Positions 20,900 through 33,179 of a stretch of 64,000 nucleotides of DNA are shown here, in pieces. This DNA is from Ceriagrion tenellum (lineage: Eukaryota; Arthropoda; Insecta; Odonata; Coenagrionidae): contig OY720638.1 in NCBI GenBank assembly GCA_963169105.1, positions 11,270,749-11,334,748 of the forward strand. Direction: 5' to 3'. Made by a program: the position numbers and the translations under genes. Under the pieces are notes generated by a model. It was not told the origin of the DNA. It ran no database searches and saw only the letters and a list, made by a program, of their open reading frames with translations. Position 1 is the first letter of the stretch. Every line of letters starts with the position of its first letter.

Positions 20900-21640
20900 G
20901 AAACACCAAAAAATTCATCCTGTATCATCAGAAATTCCTTTTCCTCTATTGAGAGGGAATCTACAGGAAGGCAAGGAGATTAGAGACGCTAAGAAAGAAG
21001 GAGGTAAAACTTCTAGCTTCATCGGCGTTTCTACAAAAATGTCGGGATTCAGACACACCACTAACTTCTGTCACGTTGAAACATTATTTGAAGACACAAA
21101 AAGCGAGAAGGTTCCTTCGCCGAGCCATTGAAGCCCTCCTCACAGAAAGAATAAACCACACCCGCTTGTCACTTCACCGCTTCACTGAGGAATTGTTTCG
21201 CCTCCACCTGGAACTAAGTTTCTACCTCAAAGTCTCCGACTGGGATACTTTGGGTAAAATACCACGGATCCTTCAAAAAAACTATCTCGTCGACGATGGG
21301 AGCAAAGATAGGAAAGTACGAGAAACGAAGGATCAGAAAACACTTCTTGGACTATGGCCTTCGAGCCATAGTGACCCTCACTAAAAAGGAGTGATGATGC
21401 CATATCCATGTTATCCAAGGAACTGAACTTTGCTCTTGCTTCATTCCACATCCCGTCAGAGAAGATCGCCACATGAGTAGAGACTGCAAGCAGAAGCCTC
21501 CCTAAGAACTCTACGGACAAAATCAGAGAAGATGTTATGCGGAATGTTATGTGAGAAGATGTTATGTCCGTTCTTTACAAGTCGTCAGACGTGAGTGAAA
21601 CAAAAGATCTCCCGGTAGGTTTCATGCGATTACGCAATAC
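20900..21640 (+). pseudogene. Probable Penelope-like element N-terminal region
   Basis: Plus-strand frames, joined across frameshifts, resemble the N-terminal domain that precedes the RT in Penelope-like elements. One segment has TERINHTRLSLHRFTEELF followed by LHLELSFYL and SDWD (21076-21384). A second, in another frame, reads LSKELNFALASFHIPSEKI and continues with a TDKIREDV-type helix (about 21400-21540). The word order fits PLEs, but I rely on pattern memory and no RT core follows directly. Alternatively an unrelated decayed repeat. Confidence 0.5.
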
Positions 21641-23329
21641 AAGATACCACGATGGGAAAGGCATGGAATAAGAGCAAATAATAATGCCTGCTCATGGTCT
21701 TTTCTTTCGACGTGATCTCGGGAAACTGTCTCCGATCATTTTGAATGGACAAAAGACGCCCAAGCAGTTTTCCTCAACAATGGACAACTACAGATTTATA
21801 TTTTTCCCTCCGATAGCTTGGATATGACAACTTAGGAATTCAGAAAGTTGTCCACTCTCATTGTAAAATATGCCAGGGAAATCTCCAATTTCCAGAGGCT
21901 TTCATCCCCTGAGAATGTATGACTTTTGATGAAACTTTTTACCAGTTCCAACTAGATGTTCCTTAGGATAGGAACAACCCGAATAACTTTTTCAATAACT
22001 AGTACTGACAAAAAAAATGTGGAATGACGATGACGTCACTGTTGAAGCAAGGACCTAAAGAGCACAATTTTCTGGAATTAAATACCTTTCGTTGGCATGC
22101 AACTGAGCCCTTTAAAATAGCCGCTTTTCCCGACGAAATTGTCAATGGCTGATTGTCTATCGAAGTTGGTGAATGAATAATTATCACCATAAACACATGC
22201 CCATACAATGATGATGAAGCATTTATTCCTTAGAAAATACATAATAAAGTAGTATTTTCAACCACATCTCGTAGGATTTATTACAAATTTTCTCCTCCAC
22301 TAATATATTTATGAGCTGAATGGAGACAAAATACAGCGAGTATTGCATTTTAGTCCTCTATAAAAGTTTAAATACCCACTCAAATGATCTTCTTAGTTTG
22401 ATCTCAAGTGTTGGAAGAGTTACAAAGGTTCGGAGACTCAAAATTTATTATCCATTCAGCCGGAATAAACTCCTATTTCCTACGAAATCACACGACCAAA
22501 GAAGTATTCGGCGCCGAGATATAAAGAAATAGGTCTTCCAATCACCAGGAACTTGCTTTCACGTCGCAACGAAAGCAAATCAAATATTTTAGAGAGAAAA
22601 TAAAAGAGTTGAAAATCCGTGCATGAAGGCAGAAAAGAGCGCTTCCCTCATTCTTCTTCACCACCAACGATGGATTGATGAGTGACGTTGGGGCTTTTCT
22701 AAAGTACAATTCACCGTAACGACAGACCTTTTATGTAATTGGCAACGTAATTGCAATGCGCGGTCAGAAAGAGTAAAAATTTCAGGAAACCTTAATGCTT
22801 CCTGATAATAGCATCCAATGTACGAAATCCGCGACATAGTTTCCCTTCGGGGTAAGAAGTTGCTTGACTTTGACCAGCGAACGAGGCAGAATGCCTTCTT
22901 TTGTTCGTGTCAGGACGCGTTATATCATCGACTGACTTCCGCATTCCCATTTCATCTGCAATGTATCAAGGAAACTTGAGCTCTCCGGCCTCGTAGAATT
23001 GACAAAATAGGGTGATAATATTCTCCAATGGCCGTAACTATTGGCACCACTCGTCAGAAGATAAAAAAAAAATATTTGCTGAGTTGGTTTGACGGTATCG
23101 TCAGTGACCAACCACAACCTCTCGACCAGAATACCCTTGTGAAGGTTTACGGGAACGTTAATTCCTCGCCAGTGACCATTCACAGACACACACACTCAAC
23201 GCAATTGGGATCCTTCACAGGGCTTTAGAGACCCCGTTAAGGATGCCTGAGTTATGATCACAAACATACAGAGCAATCACTCTGACAAGAACTCACAAAA
23301 TCACTCACTCACACATTCAACAGGGCCAA
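21641..23329. other. No gene recognised
   Basis: AT-rich spacer with scattered short frames and no recognisable protein motif. Confidence 0.4.
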
Positions 23330-23673
23330 ACTTCTGGGAGAAACAGGCTCGAGATGAGCATGGTCAAAGGAATAAAACAGGAAAAGACGAGGGTGTGCAT
23401 AGAATTTTATTTCCGAGTGTGTCTGTGGATATAGCCATTAGTTTACTTAAGAATTGGTTGATTTGTATAAATGTCGAAGACAAGTTGACAGATGAATACA
23501 ATAGACTTACTACCTTAGTATTCACAACCAGAACTTCTTTGTTTCCCAAGGAAAATTCTATAAACAACAATTTGGCACTGCGATGGGTAACTCCCTATTC
23601 CCTTTCTTGGCTAATGTACTCATGACCCATTTTGAAAATACTTTCAAAAATAAATTCAGTTAATTCTCACCTG
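23330..23673 (+). repeat. Left arm of inverted repeat (PLE RT segment)
   Basis: Starts ACTTCTGGGAGAA and ends TTCTCACCTG. It encodes the same RT stretch as the right arm (SVSVDIAISLLKNWLICINV), with few differences. The right arm is 24528-24874 on the other strand. Confidence 0.9.
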
Positions 23674-24162
23674 GCTCTTACTCAATACAGGACATTACAT
23701 ATCAGAAAACAATCTTCATCTCATCAAAAAAGCACCTAATTATTTACTTGACGCATGCAAAAGTCTTTACACACAAAGTAAGTGTTGAGCGACGCTAGAT
23801 TTTTCAGGTCTGTTATATTTAAAATGAGCCATGTGTTCTCTAAATCTAGTCTAAATGTTTCTTCGTGTTTGCCGGACGTAAGTAAGATCACATGAGGAAC
23901 AAGAAATTTGATATATTCGTGACTTGTTGGATGTATCGATCTTGTCTTTCGTGCTCCCCAATAATTGTTTAAGTTTGTTGTTATAATTGCACGAAATCTT
24001 CGTGTTTACTCGTATTTGAATATCTTTTCCGAGCCTTTAGTTAATTGTGGGTGGTACGGAAGTTTTATTAAACGGGATGAGGCGTCTTTAGTGAGGGCAG
24101 TTGAGTTGTGGATGAGTCTCTTAAATTTGTGTTTCTTGACAATGTTATCAATAACAGATTCC

Positions 24163-24621
24163 TTAAAGACGTTGTTTAGCGATGCGTTTAATATTATTTA
24201 CCTCTGTCAAATAATTGCACTTATTAAGGGGGATATTAACCAATCTGTGCACAAGAGCATGAAAGGATGCAAGTTTATTTCTGTTATGCACAAAGGAGTC
24301 ACGGTGAATATAATTATTCATGTGTGCCAGCATGCGGTTAACGTCATAGGATAGTTTGCTACCGTTTCTAGTCAGAAGATCTAGAAATGGGAGTTGGTTG
24401 TTTTCTTCTACCTCATACGTGAACTTGATAGAGGTGAATATACTATTTAAATCACTAACAAATTGTTCTAAATCATATTTATTCGTGTCAAAAACGGCAA
24501 ATATGTCATCAACGTATCTTACATTGACAGGTGAGAAATAACTGAATTTACTCTTGAAAGTATTTTCAAAATGTGTCATGAATACATTAGCCAAGAAAGA
24601 GAATAGGGAATAGGGACCCAT
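24163..24621 (-). pseudogene. PLE reverse transcriptase core
   Basis: A 152-residue open stretch with FLANVFMTHFE, the catalytic YVDDIFAVFD and FTYEVEENNQLPFLDLL, followed by a thumb-like segment with DSFVHNRNKLASFHALVHRL. These are in the order of Penelope-like RTs. The upstream RT part continues in another frame through 24576-24809. Downstream, near 23780-23900, a frame-shifted piece reads YQISCSSCDLTYV with QTRR, the GIY-YIG endonuclease signature of PLEs. Confidence 0.88.
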
Positions 24622-24874
24622 CGCAGTGCCAAATTCTTGTTTATAGAATTTTCCTTGGGAAACAAAGAAGTTCTGGTTGTGAATACTAAGGTAGTAAGTC
24701 TATTGTATTCATCTGTCAACTTGTCTTCGACATTTATACAAATCAACCAATTCTTAAGTAAACTAATGGCTATATCCACAGACACACTCGGAAATAAAAT
24801 TCTATGCACATCCTCGTCTTTTCCTGTTTTATTCCTTTGACCATGCTCATCTCGAGCCTGATTCTCCCAGAAGT
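24528..24874 (-). repeat. Right arm of inverted repeat (PLE RT segment)
   Basis: 347 bp, the inverted match of 23330-23673. It forms the start of the longer minus-strand PLE copy. Confidence 0.9.
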
Positions 24875-25084
24875 CAAACGCGGTAGCTCGGTCAGGACTG
24901 GCCGGGCGCGGTTCTCCGACAGATTGCTATTCCCCTAACGAATGAATAAATTCCTCAATGTTCAAGTGTGAAGAAAATGTACGCGCCTGAGCAGTTTTTC
25001 GCAGCAAACGACATCGACACGAAAATTATATGCTGGATTCTTTACTTAACACCAGGGTTGAAATTCGCTATGAAAAAATCATTT

Positions 25085-25156
25085 GACTTGACCGGGATAC
25101 AAACCCGGATCTCCCAATTGCCGGTCAGGTGTGTTAGCCAGTTACACCACCAAGCC
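25085..25156 (-). repeat. tRNA-like cloverleaf (SINE head or tRNA pseudogene)
   Basis: 72 nt on the minus strand that fold by hand into a cloverleaf. The acceptor is GGCTTGG/TCAAGTC with wobbles. The D arm is GTGT/ACAC. The anticodon arm is CCTGA-CCGGCAA-TTGGG. The T arm is CCGGG-TTTGTAT-CCCGG. The anticodon position reads GGC, but base 33 is C instead of U and the T loop lacks TTC, so it is unlikely to be a working tRNA. A- and B-box-like words support a tRNA-derived SINE; its body was not identified. Confidence 0.6.
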
Positions 25157-28100
25157 ATCTTCCTTCAAGGCGAATTTCGAGGGGGGGTTTATGCGAACTA
25201 TTTGGTCACCCCGAGGCAGTGTTAATACCACGTGTCTCAATCCCAGCAGTTGTCCTTATATTTTCTATAAAAGATCCTAGTGACTCGAGGAATGGACATC
25301 TTCATCACGCAATAGAAAGCATTTGAAGGAATATACGGAGTTTGAAATCGTCCGGAAACGCCGCAATGGCAAAATTACCGTCAGCGTCCAGCAGAAATTC
25401 TTTATTCGAGGAGAGAAAATTTTCCCATCACCACCCTGACCAGCATAGTCATATGTTAAAAGATATTTACCCTTGCTGCAACACCTATTACTCCGTCCTC
25501 CAATTGTTCGTTCATACTTCGGCTTACCTCCAGGGCTACGTTCGATTGCTTCCACGCGAGAGACTATCATATTCACCTTGAGAACTCGCGTCTCGTCCAA
25601 TTCTATGTCTAATTGTTTATTACACTACGACACTTTCCTGTTTGACTATGTTTGATAGCTTCCGGGAAAGAGATTATCAACTTCAAATTCACCTCGTGAT
25701 CTCTTGTCTTGGTCATTTCTACGTCTTATAACCCACAACAGCAAGGACTCCAATTAATCTTAACTTCCATCGAATTTTCAATTAAAACGTATTACTCTCT
25801 CACCTATTTCATCAAGTCGCAGACAAAACTCCCATTGCACCGTATGTAACAATCCTCGCGATTCCCTTCACCCTATCACTCCAATTCGAGCGTGGATACA
25901 ACGAAGCATCGAATAACCAATTACAAAAAATATACCGCTTCCTGCTAAAATAAAATTATGAAACCAAGCTGCGTGGCATATCACTAGATCCTTACCCGTG
26001 TCTGTCCTTATAAAGAGTGCCAGGGGGTCCCTAAAATTCACGCGTGGGAGTCCGTTTTCTTAGTTCTTCTTCGTAAATCCTCCTCCATCGAAAACTGCCG
26101 CTCCGTCGTCCGGCACAAACGTTAACTCCACTCACAGACACCATGCACTTTCCTTCACGACCAGCTCAGAAGAGAGCTCGTTACTTCCGCAATCCCCATT
26201 TATTACTTCAGGCCACACCGTAACCTAGGCTAATTCACCATTCGGATATTTGTTTATGATGGTTTACACGTGAGCCGAAGGTCAAGTATGCTGGAATTCT
26301 CAGCGGGCGCCGCCCCAGGGCTGACTCATCACATACAACTGATGCGAGAAAGTATTTTTCAGCTATCATGCATCCAAAGCCCTTTTTATTTCTCAAAAAG
26401 TACGTCATTTCCGCAACTGTCTTGCTAAATAAAATGAAAGAGTCACTAAAATATTCTGAGGTGTCTGAAAAGTTTTTTTACCTAAAATTGCCTCTACGTA
26501 CGAAGGTGATATTGATAAAACTAAAGTAATAAATTACTTGCATCAATATGCAATAAGATGAGAAATATTAGATCAGTGAGCTGTAGGCAATAAATAATGC
26601 TCCAAATATCCATCAACGAGAATCGGTTAAGACTGCAGGTTAAACGGGAACTTTTAAAACCAGCTGTTCTTCCAAGATAAAAGAATAATTTTATTTTTTA
26701 ACTGATGGCTGCATCACTCCTGCGCACTTATTTGCATATGCCCCGCGTTTTACATACTTTGTAAATGCAATGACTGTAGAACACGAGGAAATGGCACGAA
26801 CTAGGATAGAGAGCAGTGCTGTTGTAATATAATTCATGCGAAAAAAATCCGCAAGAATTTTTTTAACCCATTCATATTTTAATACTTTAAATGTATTACA
26901 AGCTTTTTATGTACCTTTATTCAATATTTCTAAAATTTCCAAGAATCGTATTTGTTAATTACTTGTTTGGACTCGCACTAACCCAGAGGAGGTATTCGGC
27001 AAAGGACAATAGCTCTTTTTTAAATCCAGAAGTGGAAAAAAACATAACTACATTTGTGCACGCACTAGGATTACTTTTTGTTTTTGATATGTCAATGATT
27101 GTGCTACGTTTCCATAGACTGCTGTTCATTCCTTCACTTAACGTTATAAGGTTGAACTGTTTACGATACGATAGATATTAGGATTTGTCAGGGAAATAAT
27201 GTATACATTTCTTTGTTTCATTTAACGCGCTTATTATGAAACAATTAATCGTTTACCACTTTAAGGAGAAAAAGCAGATTTTTATCGCTGCAATTAAGTT
27301 TTGCTGCATTTACTACATGCGGAAACGACCAGTTAGGTAAGATAAAATCACATGTGTAGTGCAGTTATATATCAGATTTACCGATTGGTGTCGGCAGTTT
27401 TCAGAGCAATTCATACAAATTCACTCATGTTAGCGATAAAATCTCAAAATATCCTGCAGAGTACCCCTCAATAGGCATCAATTCGAAATAAGATTTACTC
27501 TCTACGAGAAGCTCTTTCCTCGAGTCTCTTCCAAGCTGACGTTCCAGCGCTGTCTGTTATTCCTGGATCCTCCTTTCTAATGTTCCTCATATGTTTCATC
27601 TCATTAGAGTGTAATTCATTATTCCCGCTCACTTTCTCTTACATACTTGTACTCACGTAGCCATCACTGCAAATTAACTAATTTAAAAGTATCACTGTCA
27701 TTGATGAGTATTTCTTAAATTAGGTGGTTTGTTTTTTACATTTCACTACACACACATACATCATGCAATTCCCTTTCGGGGCAGGCAAAGTTTAATTCTC
27801 AGTTATGGGTCATTTAACTCTTTTCTGCTTAAATATTTTTTTCAATACCAACATATCCTTACATACCTTTTTTTCTCATTTACCCTCATGCATTATTCAT
27901 ATTTCCCTCTAATTCTTATGGCTTCTCAAAAGACTATGTCCCACCGTACTTGCGTATGACTTTCTTTTTAACTCCTTCCTCTATTACCATTTACTCTACT
28001 CTTATCTATGTTTCATTTTTCTCTCTCTCTATTTTTTATTTATTTTCTATTATCTATTTTCTCGACTCTCATATATTCTCTCGACAGTCATAATAATGAA

Positions 28101-29739
28101 GCATATTCATTTAATGGGTGTATATCCAATAATATGATATCCCATCGATCGTCTTTCATAGCCCACTCATCCCTAACCGTTTCTATCCTGATTTCATCGC
28201 CAACACTTCTCAAGTACCCAATTTACACGTCATGCTCTTATGCTTATCCGGACATTTCCAAGTTTGGCTGCCTTACAGAAAAAGGACTTTTATAAACTTC
28301 GAAATTTACCTCCCTAAATATCCTTTCCTTGATACGCTTCACATGCTACCAACATCTTTCCTGTCAGCGTTCGTACGCCAAGTTATCTTGTCATCAATCA
28401 TTCCATCTTTCGCAAACATTCGGCTAAGACTCATAAAATCAATTATTATTAATAATTGTGTAGATAGATATCCAATAATAGTAAGCTTAGGTAGTAGAAC
28501 TAATTCTGAGTAATATGTGGAGATACTTCGCTTACATGGCGATTACACACCGATATCGTTTAACTACAACTCTTTACTTTGACATGAATTGCGAACAAGC
28601 TTTATGACAGATATCCACTTTTGTTTTTCAAATGAGCTAATACCGATATTTAAATGCTATTTATTTTGTAAATAGCCAGCAATAAGCGCTTATAAGAAGG
28701 AAAACTAACAGACACGAGGAGCAGAATTGCTCAGGATATGGAGTAATTTACGAAGACAATAAAGTTAAAGAGCGGAAGTCATAATAAAGCCACACAGGAA
28801 AGGTCACCAAATTTTCCTTGTTAATAGTTTTAACTCAATAGTTTTAACCCTCATAAGAAAATAAACAAATAACTAGTATTTTAATGGAGAGTTATTTATC
28901 AAACCGTAAACTATTATTGTCGAAATAGGAATGACTTCTGGATTCAGAAAAGTAGTATTCCCTTTTTCAGGGTATAATGCGGGATTTAATCATATTTAGG
29001 TGTTTAGAACAAATTTTGTCTATTTCCACCTCAGTGAAACTTAGAATACGTGTTCTTGTTAGTGATTTATATAGCTAAAATAGATTGTTGTCGAACAGTA
29101 ATTTTACCGATCTGGTTTTTATATTTATGATGCAATTTTAACGCTAAGCCTTGACTTGAACCTCATCAGTATTAATTGAAAAAATAATTTCTAATCTCAA
29201 TTATACAATACGCTTAGGGACTAACTAGATCTCCAAAAGAAAACAAATAGAGTCAAATAAATAACAAATAAAATATATTTATTGTTAAAATAGAAAGTCA
29301 CTGAATGCTTAGATCGTTCTGGTGACTTGAAACAGAAATTTCTTGCCAATAATATTGAAATTTATCGTGTATCTCATCTAATGAAAATCTTTATCGGGTT
29401 ATGAGTAAGATTGGTGCGGATCTACGCATTCACTTGAGTGATTGTAGTAAAGATCCCAAGTACCAATTACAAGTACCAAGAAAGGCTTAAATCCAATGGC
29501 AAATCAGGATGTATTTTTGTAAGGTTTCACAGTCAAAGTGTTAAAGAGAATTTCTAGAATTAACGAAAAGTGAAATAGGGCCTCTCTAGGAATTTGACAT
29601 TCCTCACTGCTCCTTTTGATGATAGGCCCATTTATAGTAACGAGTCATTGTGTCCAGGTAGGTGGTAAGTCCTCAATACAGGCCGAACCTGAATAATCTG
29701 AGCAGGCTGTAAGGCAATATCATAATGATTTTATCGTAT
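25157..29739. other. Long AT-rich stretch without recognised genes
   Basis: Open frames at 26891-27181 and 27729-28513 are in T-rich, low-complexity sequence and show no domain. The part at 25800-26220 is less AT-rich and may be old exon, promoter or repeat sequence, but nothing specific was recognised. Confidence 0.4.
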
Positions 29740-30365
29740 TTTCATGATTACTATTCCTATATCGAAAAAGTCACTGTTATTCGCCAAAATATACGTAGCT
29801 TCGGAGGTAATTTTCATTGCTTTTTACTTCATCATAATACGTTTAAGCATAGACAAACGACTGTCGTTTTGCCTGAAATTTTGATCAACGATTGTGAAGT
29901 TAAGTTTTATTAAATTGATGGCTATAAATGCTTCGTAAAATGCTGTGATATAATCGTGCAAAAGAAGTTATTGTATATGTTAAGGATAACGTTCGCTGCT
30001 CTCCAATACCTGCAGAAATTGTGTCTGTCGATTGTTTTGCTATCACTGCCATTATGGTCTCTCGATTTACAATTTCTAAGTGTGCATATTTTGGTTCTTG
30101 CATGAGGGTAAAATAAATGTGCAAACATCACTTTTTAAATAAGAGTAAATACTAATACTTTTAGAGAGTTAGTAAAAAACGCAGACTGGTCTAATATATG
30201 TAAAGAGAATACAGCCTCTGACGTTTAATTTGTTGAAAGATGTGATCGACAATATCGCGCCTGTTTTTTCATACGTATATAATCCAAGTTTAGCATTAGG
30301 TGAACTTCTTGATCCCTTAATAGAAGCTGTAATACTTATAATTATGTTAAATACATATATAGCTG
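29740..30365 (+). pseudogene. Jockey-like LINE, endonuclease and RT start (part 1)
   Basis: Frame-shifted plus-strand text matches the APE endonuclease of Jockey/CR1-type LINEs: RQNIRSFGGNF near 29785, a DGYKCFVKCCD segment near 29915-29945, and YVKDNV...CSPIPAEIVSVDC near 29975-30035. RT fingers text (LLKDVIDNIAPVFSYVYN) lies near 30228-30290. The copy is interrupted at about 30365 and resumes near 30870. Confidence 0.7.
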
Positions 30366-30869
30366 TAATATATACAGGGTGTCCCATAAATGTCACGCCA
30401 CAGTGACACTGGAGCTAGGGCAGCCTAAGAGGAACCGAACCAGCCTAACATGACCTTAGTTAAAGTTGCACGGTTTTCGAGATATTGCCAAATTAAAGCT
30501 TTTTCAAAAATTTCACTTTTTACATTTCTAGTCCCAGAATTCACTTGAATAGCTCTCAAATTAAGGTTTTTTTTAATTGTACGATATCATTAATCGGTTA
30601 TTAAGCTGAAAAAAGGGTTATTTTATTGATAACTAATGTAAAATGAGGAAAAATACTGCATTAATCTTGACTTAACTTAGCAGCAAAAAAAAAACAACTT
30701 CGACTTTAACCACCTGCCGTGAAAAAAATACTAGAAAGTAAATGAGATAGTAACTTCAAAAACTTGCGTATGTTATGCCGATTTTAAAATGGTATGAGTA
30801 GGAACAGTTGTGTGATTTTATTTAGTAGAATACATGTATCATACCGTTTTAAAATTACAAAAATTAAAA
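30366..30869. mobile_element. Unclassified repeat inserted in the LINE
   Basis: Starts near TACAGGGTGTCCCATAAATG, a type of end word common to several arthropod DNA elements. It separates two halves of a LINE RT motif. No matching inverted end or coding frame was found, so the class is unknown. Confidence 0.45.
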
Positions 30870-31425
30870 AAAAATAGTTATACTTCTGTTAAAAAAAGGC
30901 AATAAATATCAGGCAAAATTTACAAGCCAATGTCCCTCTTGTCTGTATTCTCCAAGATTCTGAAACAAACTTGTAAAAGTCGTATTTTAAAATTTTTTGA
31001 CAAGGGTAATTTAAAAAAAATAATCAATAGGGGTTTAAAGTCAAAAATGGGGACAGAAAATGCCCTGAAAAAAACATATGGTATAAGTATGTAGTGCCAT
31101 AAATTTCAACACTTAGCTGGTTTATACATCGATATTAACAATGGATTCGATTCGCATATGATTGTTTTAGAGAAATTCATGAATGCTGGCTTTAATGGTA
31201 TTGCTCTTGATTCGTTTAAGAGCTATTTGTCTGGGCGATCACGGAGTATGAGAGTAAACAATTGTATTAGTGAAGAGAAAAAGTATAAATTCTGGTGTTC
31301 CGCAAGGTTCTGTTCTGGGACCTATTTTGTTTCTCGTTTATGTAAAGGACTTATGCAACTGTAGACTCAATGAAAGTGTGACTGCTCTTGCGTATGATAC
31401 GAATTTCCAGAAAACTTGCGTCCTT
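30870..31425 (+). pseudogene. Jockey-like LINE, RT (part 2)
   Basis: Plus-strand RT text with frameshifts: KKGNKYQ near 30890, a YKPMSLLSVFSKIL segment near 30921-30965, motif A-like LYIDINNGFD near 31123-31150, motif B SGVPQGSVLGPILFL near 31290-31335, and LAYDT near 31389 where FADDT would be expected. It stops where a PLE begins at about 31430 and resumes after 33180. Confidence 0.82.
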
Positions 31426-31459
31426 TTTAAATTATCGATTTAGGGAGTTGACTAATTTT

Positions 31460-32423
31460 CAGTCGAGGTTTGGAGTGAAAAACACGATAGACTTTTGTGA
31501 CCGACTCTCCAAGAAAACTCCTCCCCCCTATAAATACATATTAGTGTCATTTGATGTGAAAAACATTTTCACCAATGTTCCAGCTTTGGAAGCAATCGAA
31601 GTGGCGAAGACAGTTCTATCAAGTACGGGAACGGAAACTACCGTCATCAGTGATCTTGTGTCTCTATTAAAAGTGTGCGTGGATACTTTAAATTCATTGG
31701 GGAATACTACAGACAAATGAAAGGATTAGCAATGGGGTCGCCGTTGTCACCGCTTCTAGCCGACCTATTTATGGACGATTTTGAACAAAAACTGTTCAAT
31801 GGTGGTTCAGTGAACACTAAGAATATCTATTGCTGGTTCCGCTATGTTGATGACGTTTTTGCAATCTGGACTGGCACTGAAAGACAATTGAACATTTTTT
31901 TTAACAAGTTTAAATACCCAGTGCGACAGTATCAAATTTACGTGTGAGAAAGAAAAAAATGGAAAATTGAATTTTCTGGATGTGACGGTATCTAAAAATG
32001 TTAAGAATTTTGAATTTGCTATTTTTCGCAAAACCAACACCACGGACCATGTAATCCCCTCCGACTCCCGCTATCACATATCCCAAAAGTTATCAACATT
32101 CCACTTCTTACTGAACAGACTGCTAAATATCCTCCTCTCCAAAGAAAAATTTAATGAAGAATTGGAAACGATTCAATCGATAGCAACAGCAAATGGTTAC
32201 AACAAAAACCCTTGTAGATAAAATGCTCCTAAAAAAACGCTCCATAAGAGAACAACATATGCTATTCCATCCGATTGAGTCAAAAAAAGACAAAATTAAG
32301 TGGAGTAAATTATCGTATTACGGATTTCCGTCTCAAAAGATAAGCAACCCGTTCGCTAAAGACCATTTTAAAATAGCTTTCTACAACAACGACAACTTAA
32401 AAAAAATTCTTAATAACACATAA
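31460..32423 (+). pseudogene. PLE reverse transcriptase, frameshifted
   Basis: Successive frames give FQSRFGVKNTIDFCDRL, SFDVKNIFTNVPA (motif A region, 31550-31590), MGSPLSPLLADLFMDDFE (motif B region, 31732-31790) and the catalytic RYVDDVFAIW (31840-31875). Then come NFLDVTVSKN and a thumb region ending LLNRLLNILLS (31967-32221). At least three frame changes break it. The motif order is that of Penelope-like elements. Confidence 0.88.
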
Positions 32424-32462
32424 GATAAGATTGATCCCTTAGATAACAGTGGCATTTATTTA

Positions 32463-32750
32463 TTGGAATGCAACGAGTGCTCTGCGGCCTATATTGGACA
32501 GACGGGCCGCACTTTCCGGCAGAGAACAGAGGAGCACAAGAGGTGTTTCCGGAAATGTAACCTCTCCCAGTCCCACTTTGCTAAACACCTGTGGGAGGAG
32601 AACCACACCAGTGATTTCATTCCAAAGATTTTGCACCGGGAAGAAAATGGGAGGAGAATGGACAAAAGGGAAGAGTTGGAGATTAGGAGATGGATGAAGA
32701 AACGTCCTCTGCTTAATGACATCTTATTTGAAAACCTTTCCCCCTCCTAA
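32463..32750 (+). pseudogene. PLE GIY-YIG endonuclease domain
   Basis: 95-residue frame. It begins in MECNECSAAYIGQTGRTFRQ, which carries the YIG half of the GIY-YIG nuclease motif with the conserved Arg-rich helix start. HKRCFRKC, SHFAKHLWEENH and a C-terminal LEIRRWMKKRPLLND follow. This domain nicks target DNA in canonical PLEs and sits C-terminal to the RT, as here. The GIY half lies just upstream near 32448-32460 (GIYLLECNEC in frame). It is the best-kept part of this copy. Confidence 0.88.
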
Positions 32751-33009
32751 AAGCCTCTTTGACCCTCACGGAAAAACCAGCAACCCATAATCCTTCCCCT
32801 ACCCCCACTCCTACGGACGCCCCCTCCGCTACCTTAGTCACCAACAACCCTTCAAAACTCCCTGCCAACGGTCATCCACCCCCCGCCCCTCTCCAACCCC
32901 CACCACCCGCTCACAACGCTACATTACATCCTTGAGGTTAACCCCCTCTCCCACCGAAACACCTAACCCAGATGGGATATAAGGACTATATTTTGTGCTT
33001 TGACTCTTT

Positions 33010-33060
33010 GTACCTAATGATGTCGCCGCTGCGACGAAACTAGTTGTACCGTAAAATAAA
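33010..33060 (+). ncRNA. Hammerhead-like motif in the PLE tail (degenerate)
   Basis: CTAATGA (33014-33020) is followed by a GTCGC/GCGAC stem (33022-33035) and GAAAC (33036-33040), then TAGTTGTA. Hammerhead cores read CTGATGA-stem-GAAA. Here one core base differs and one extra T precedes the stem, and I could not draw a good stem I. PLE tails are known to carry hammerhead motifs. Probably a decayed one. Confidence 0.35.
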
Positions 33061-33179
33061 TTGGTGGAATATTACAAAGTTTTTCTTTTATGATAGTTTA
33101 TTATTCGTTAAACTGTACGCGTCTTCATTGAAATTGTTCATTCATTGAGAGGGTGAATTAAATTAAGTATTTGGGTGTG

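Larger units (their letters stand above)
23330..24874 (-). mobile_element. Penelope-like element with inverted duplicated RT segment
   Basis: The minus strand from about 24874 to 23680 encodes PLE RT followed by a GIY-YIG-like end. A 344-bp plus-strand copy of the RT start lies at 23330-23673, inverted relative to 24528-24874. PLEs often carry partial or inverted copies of themselves; this arrangement looks like one insertion with an inverted terminal piece. Frameshifts in all parts make it inactive. Confidence 0.85.
31430..33090 (+). mobile_element. Penelope-like element inserted in the LINE
   Basis: Carries PLE RT, a linker and a GIY-YIG endonuclease domain in several adjacent frames, then a C-rich 3' UTR (32760-32960) and a tail with a ribozyme-like motif. 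It is 5'-truncated. The Jockey-like LINE lies on both sides in the same orientation, so the PLE went into it. Exact ends and any target duplication could not be fixed by eye. Confidence 0.82.

Noticed and set aside
26891..28513. Series of 76-96 codon ORFs
   Set aside because: T-rich, Phe/Ser/Leu-rich translations with no motif; chance frames.
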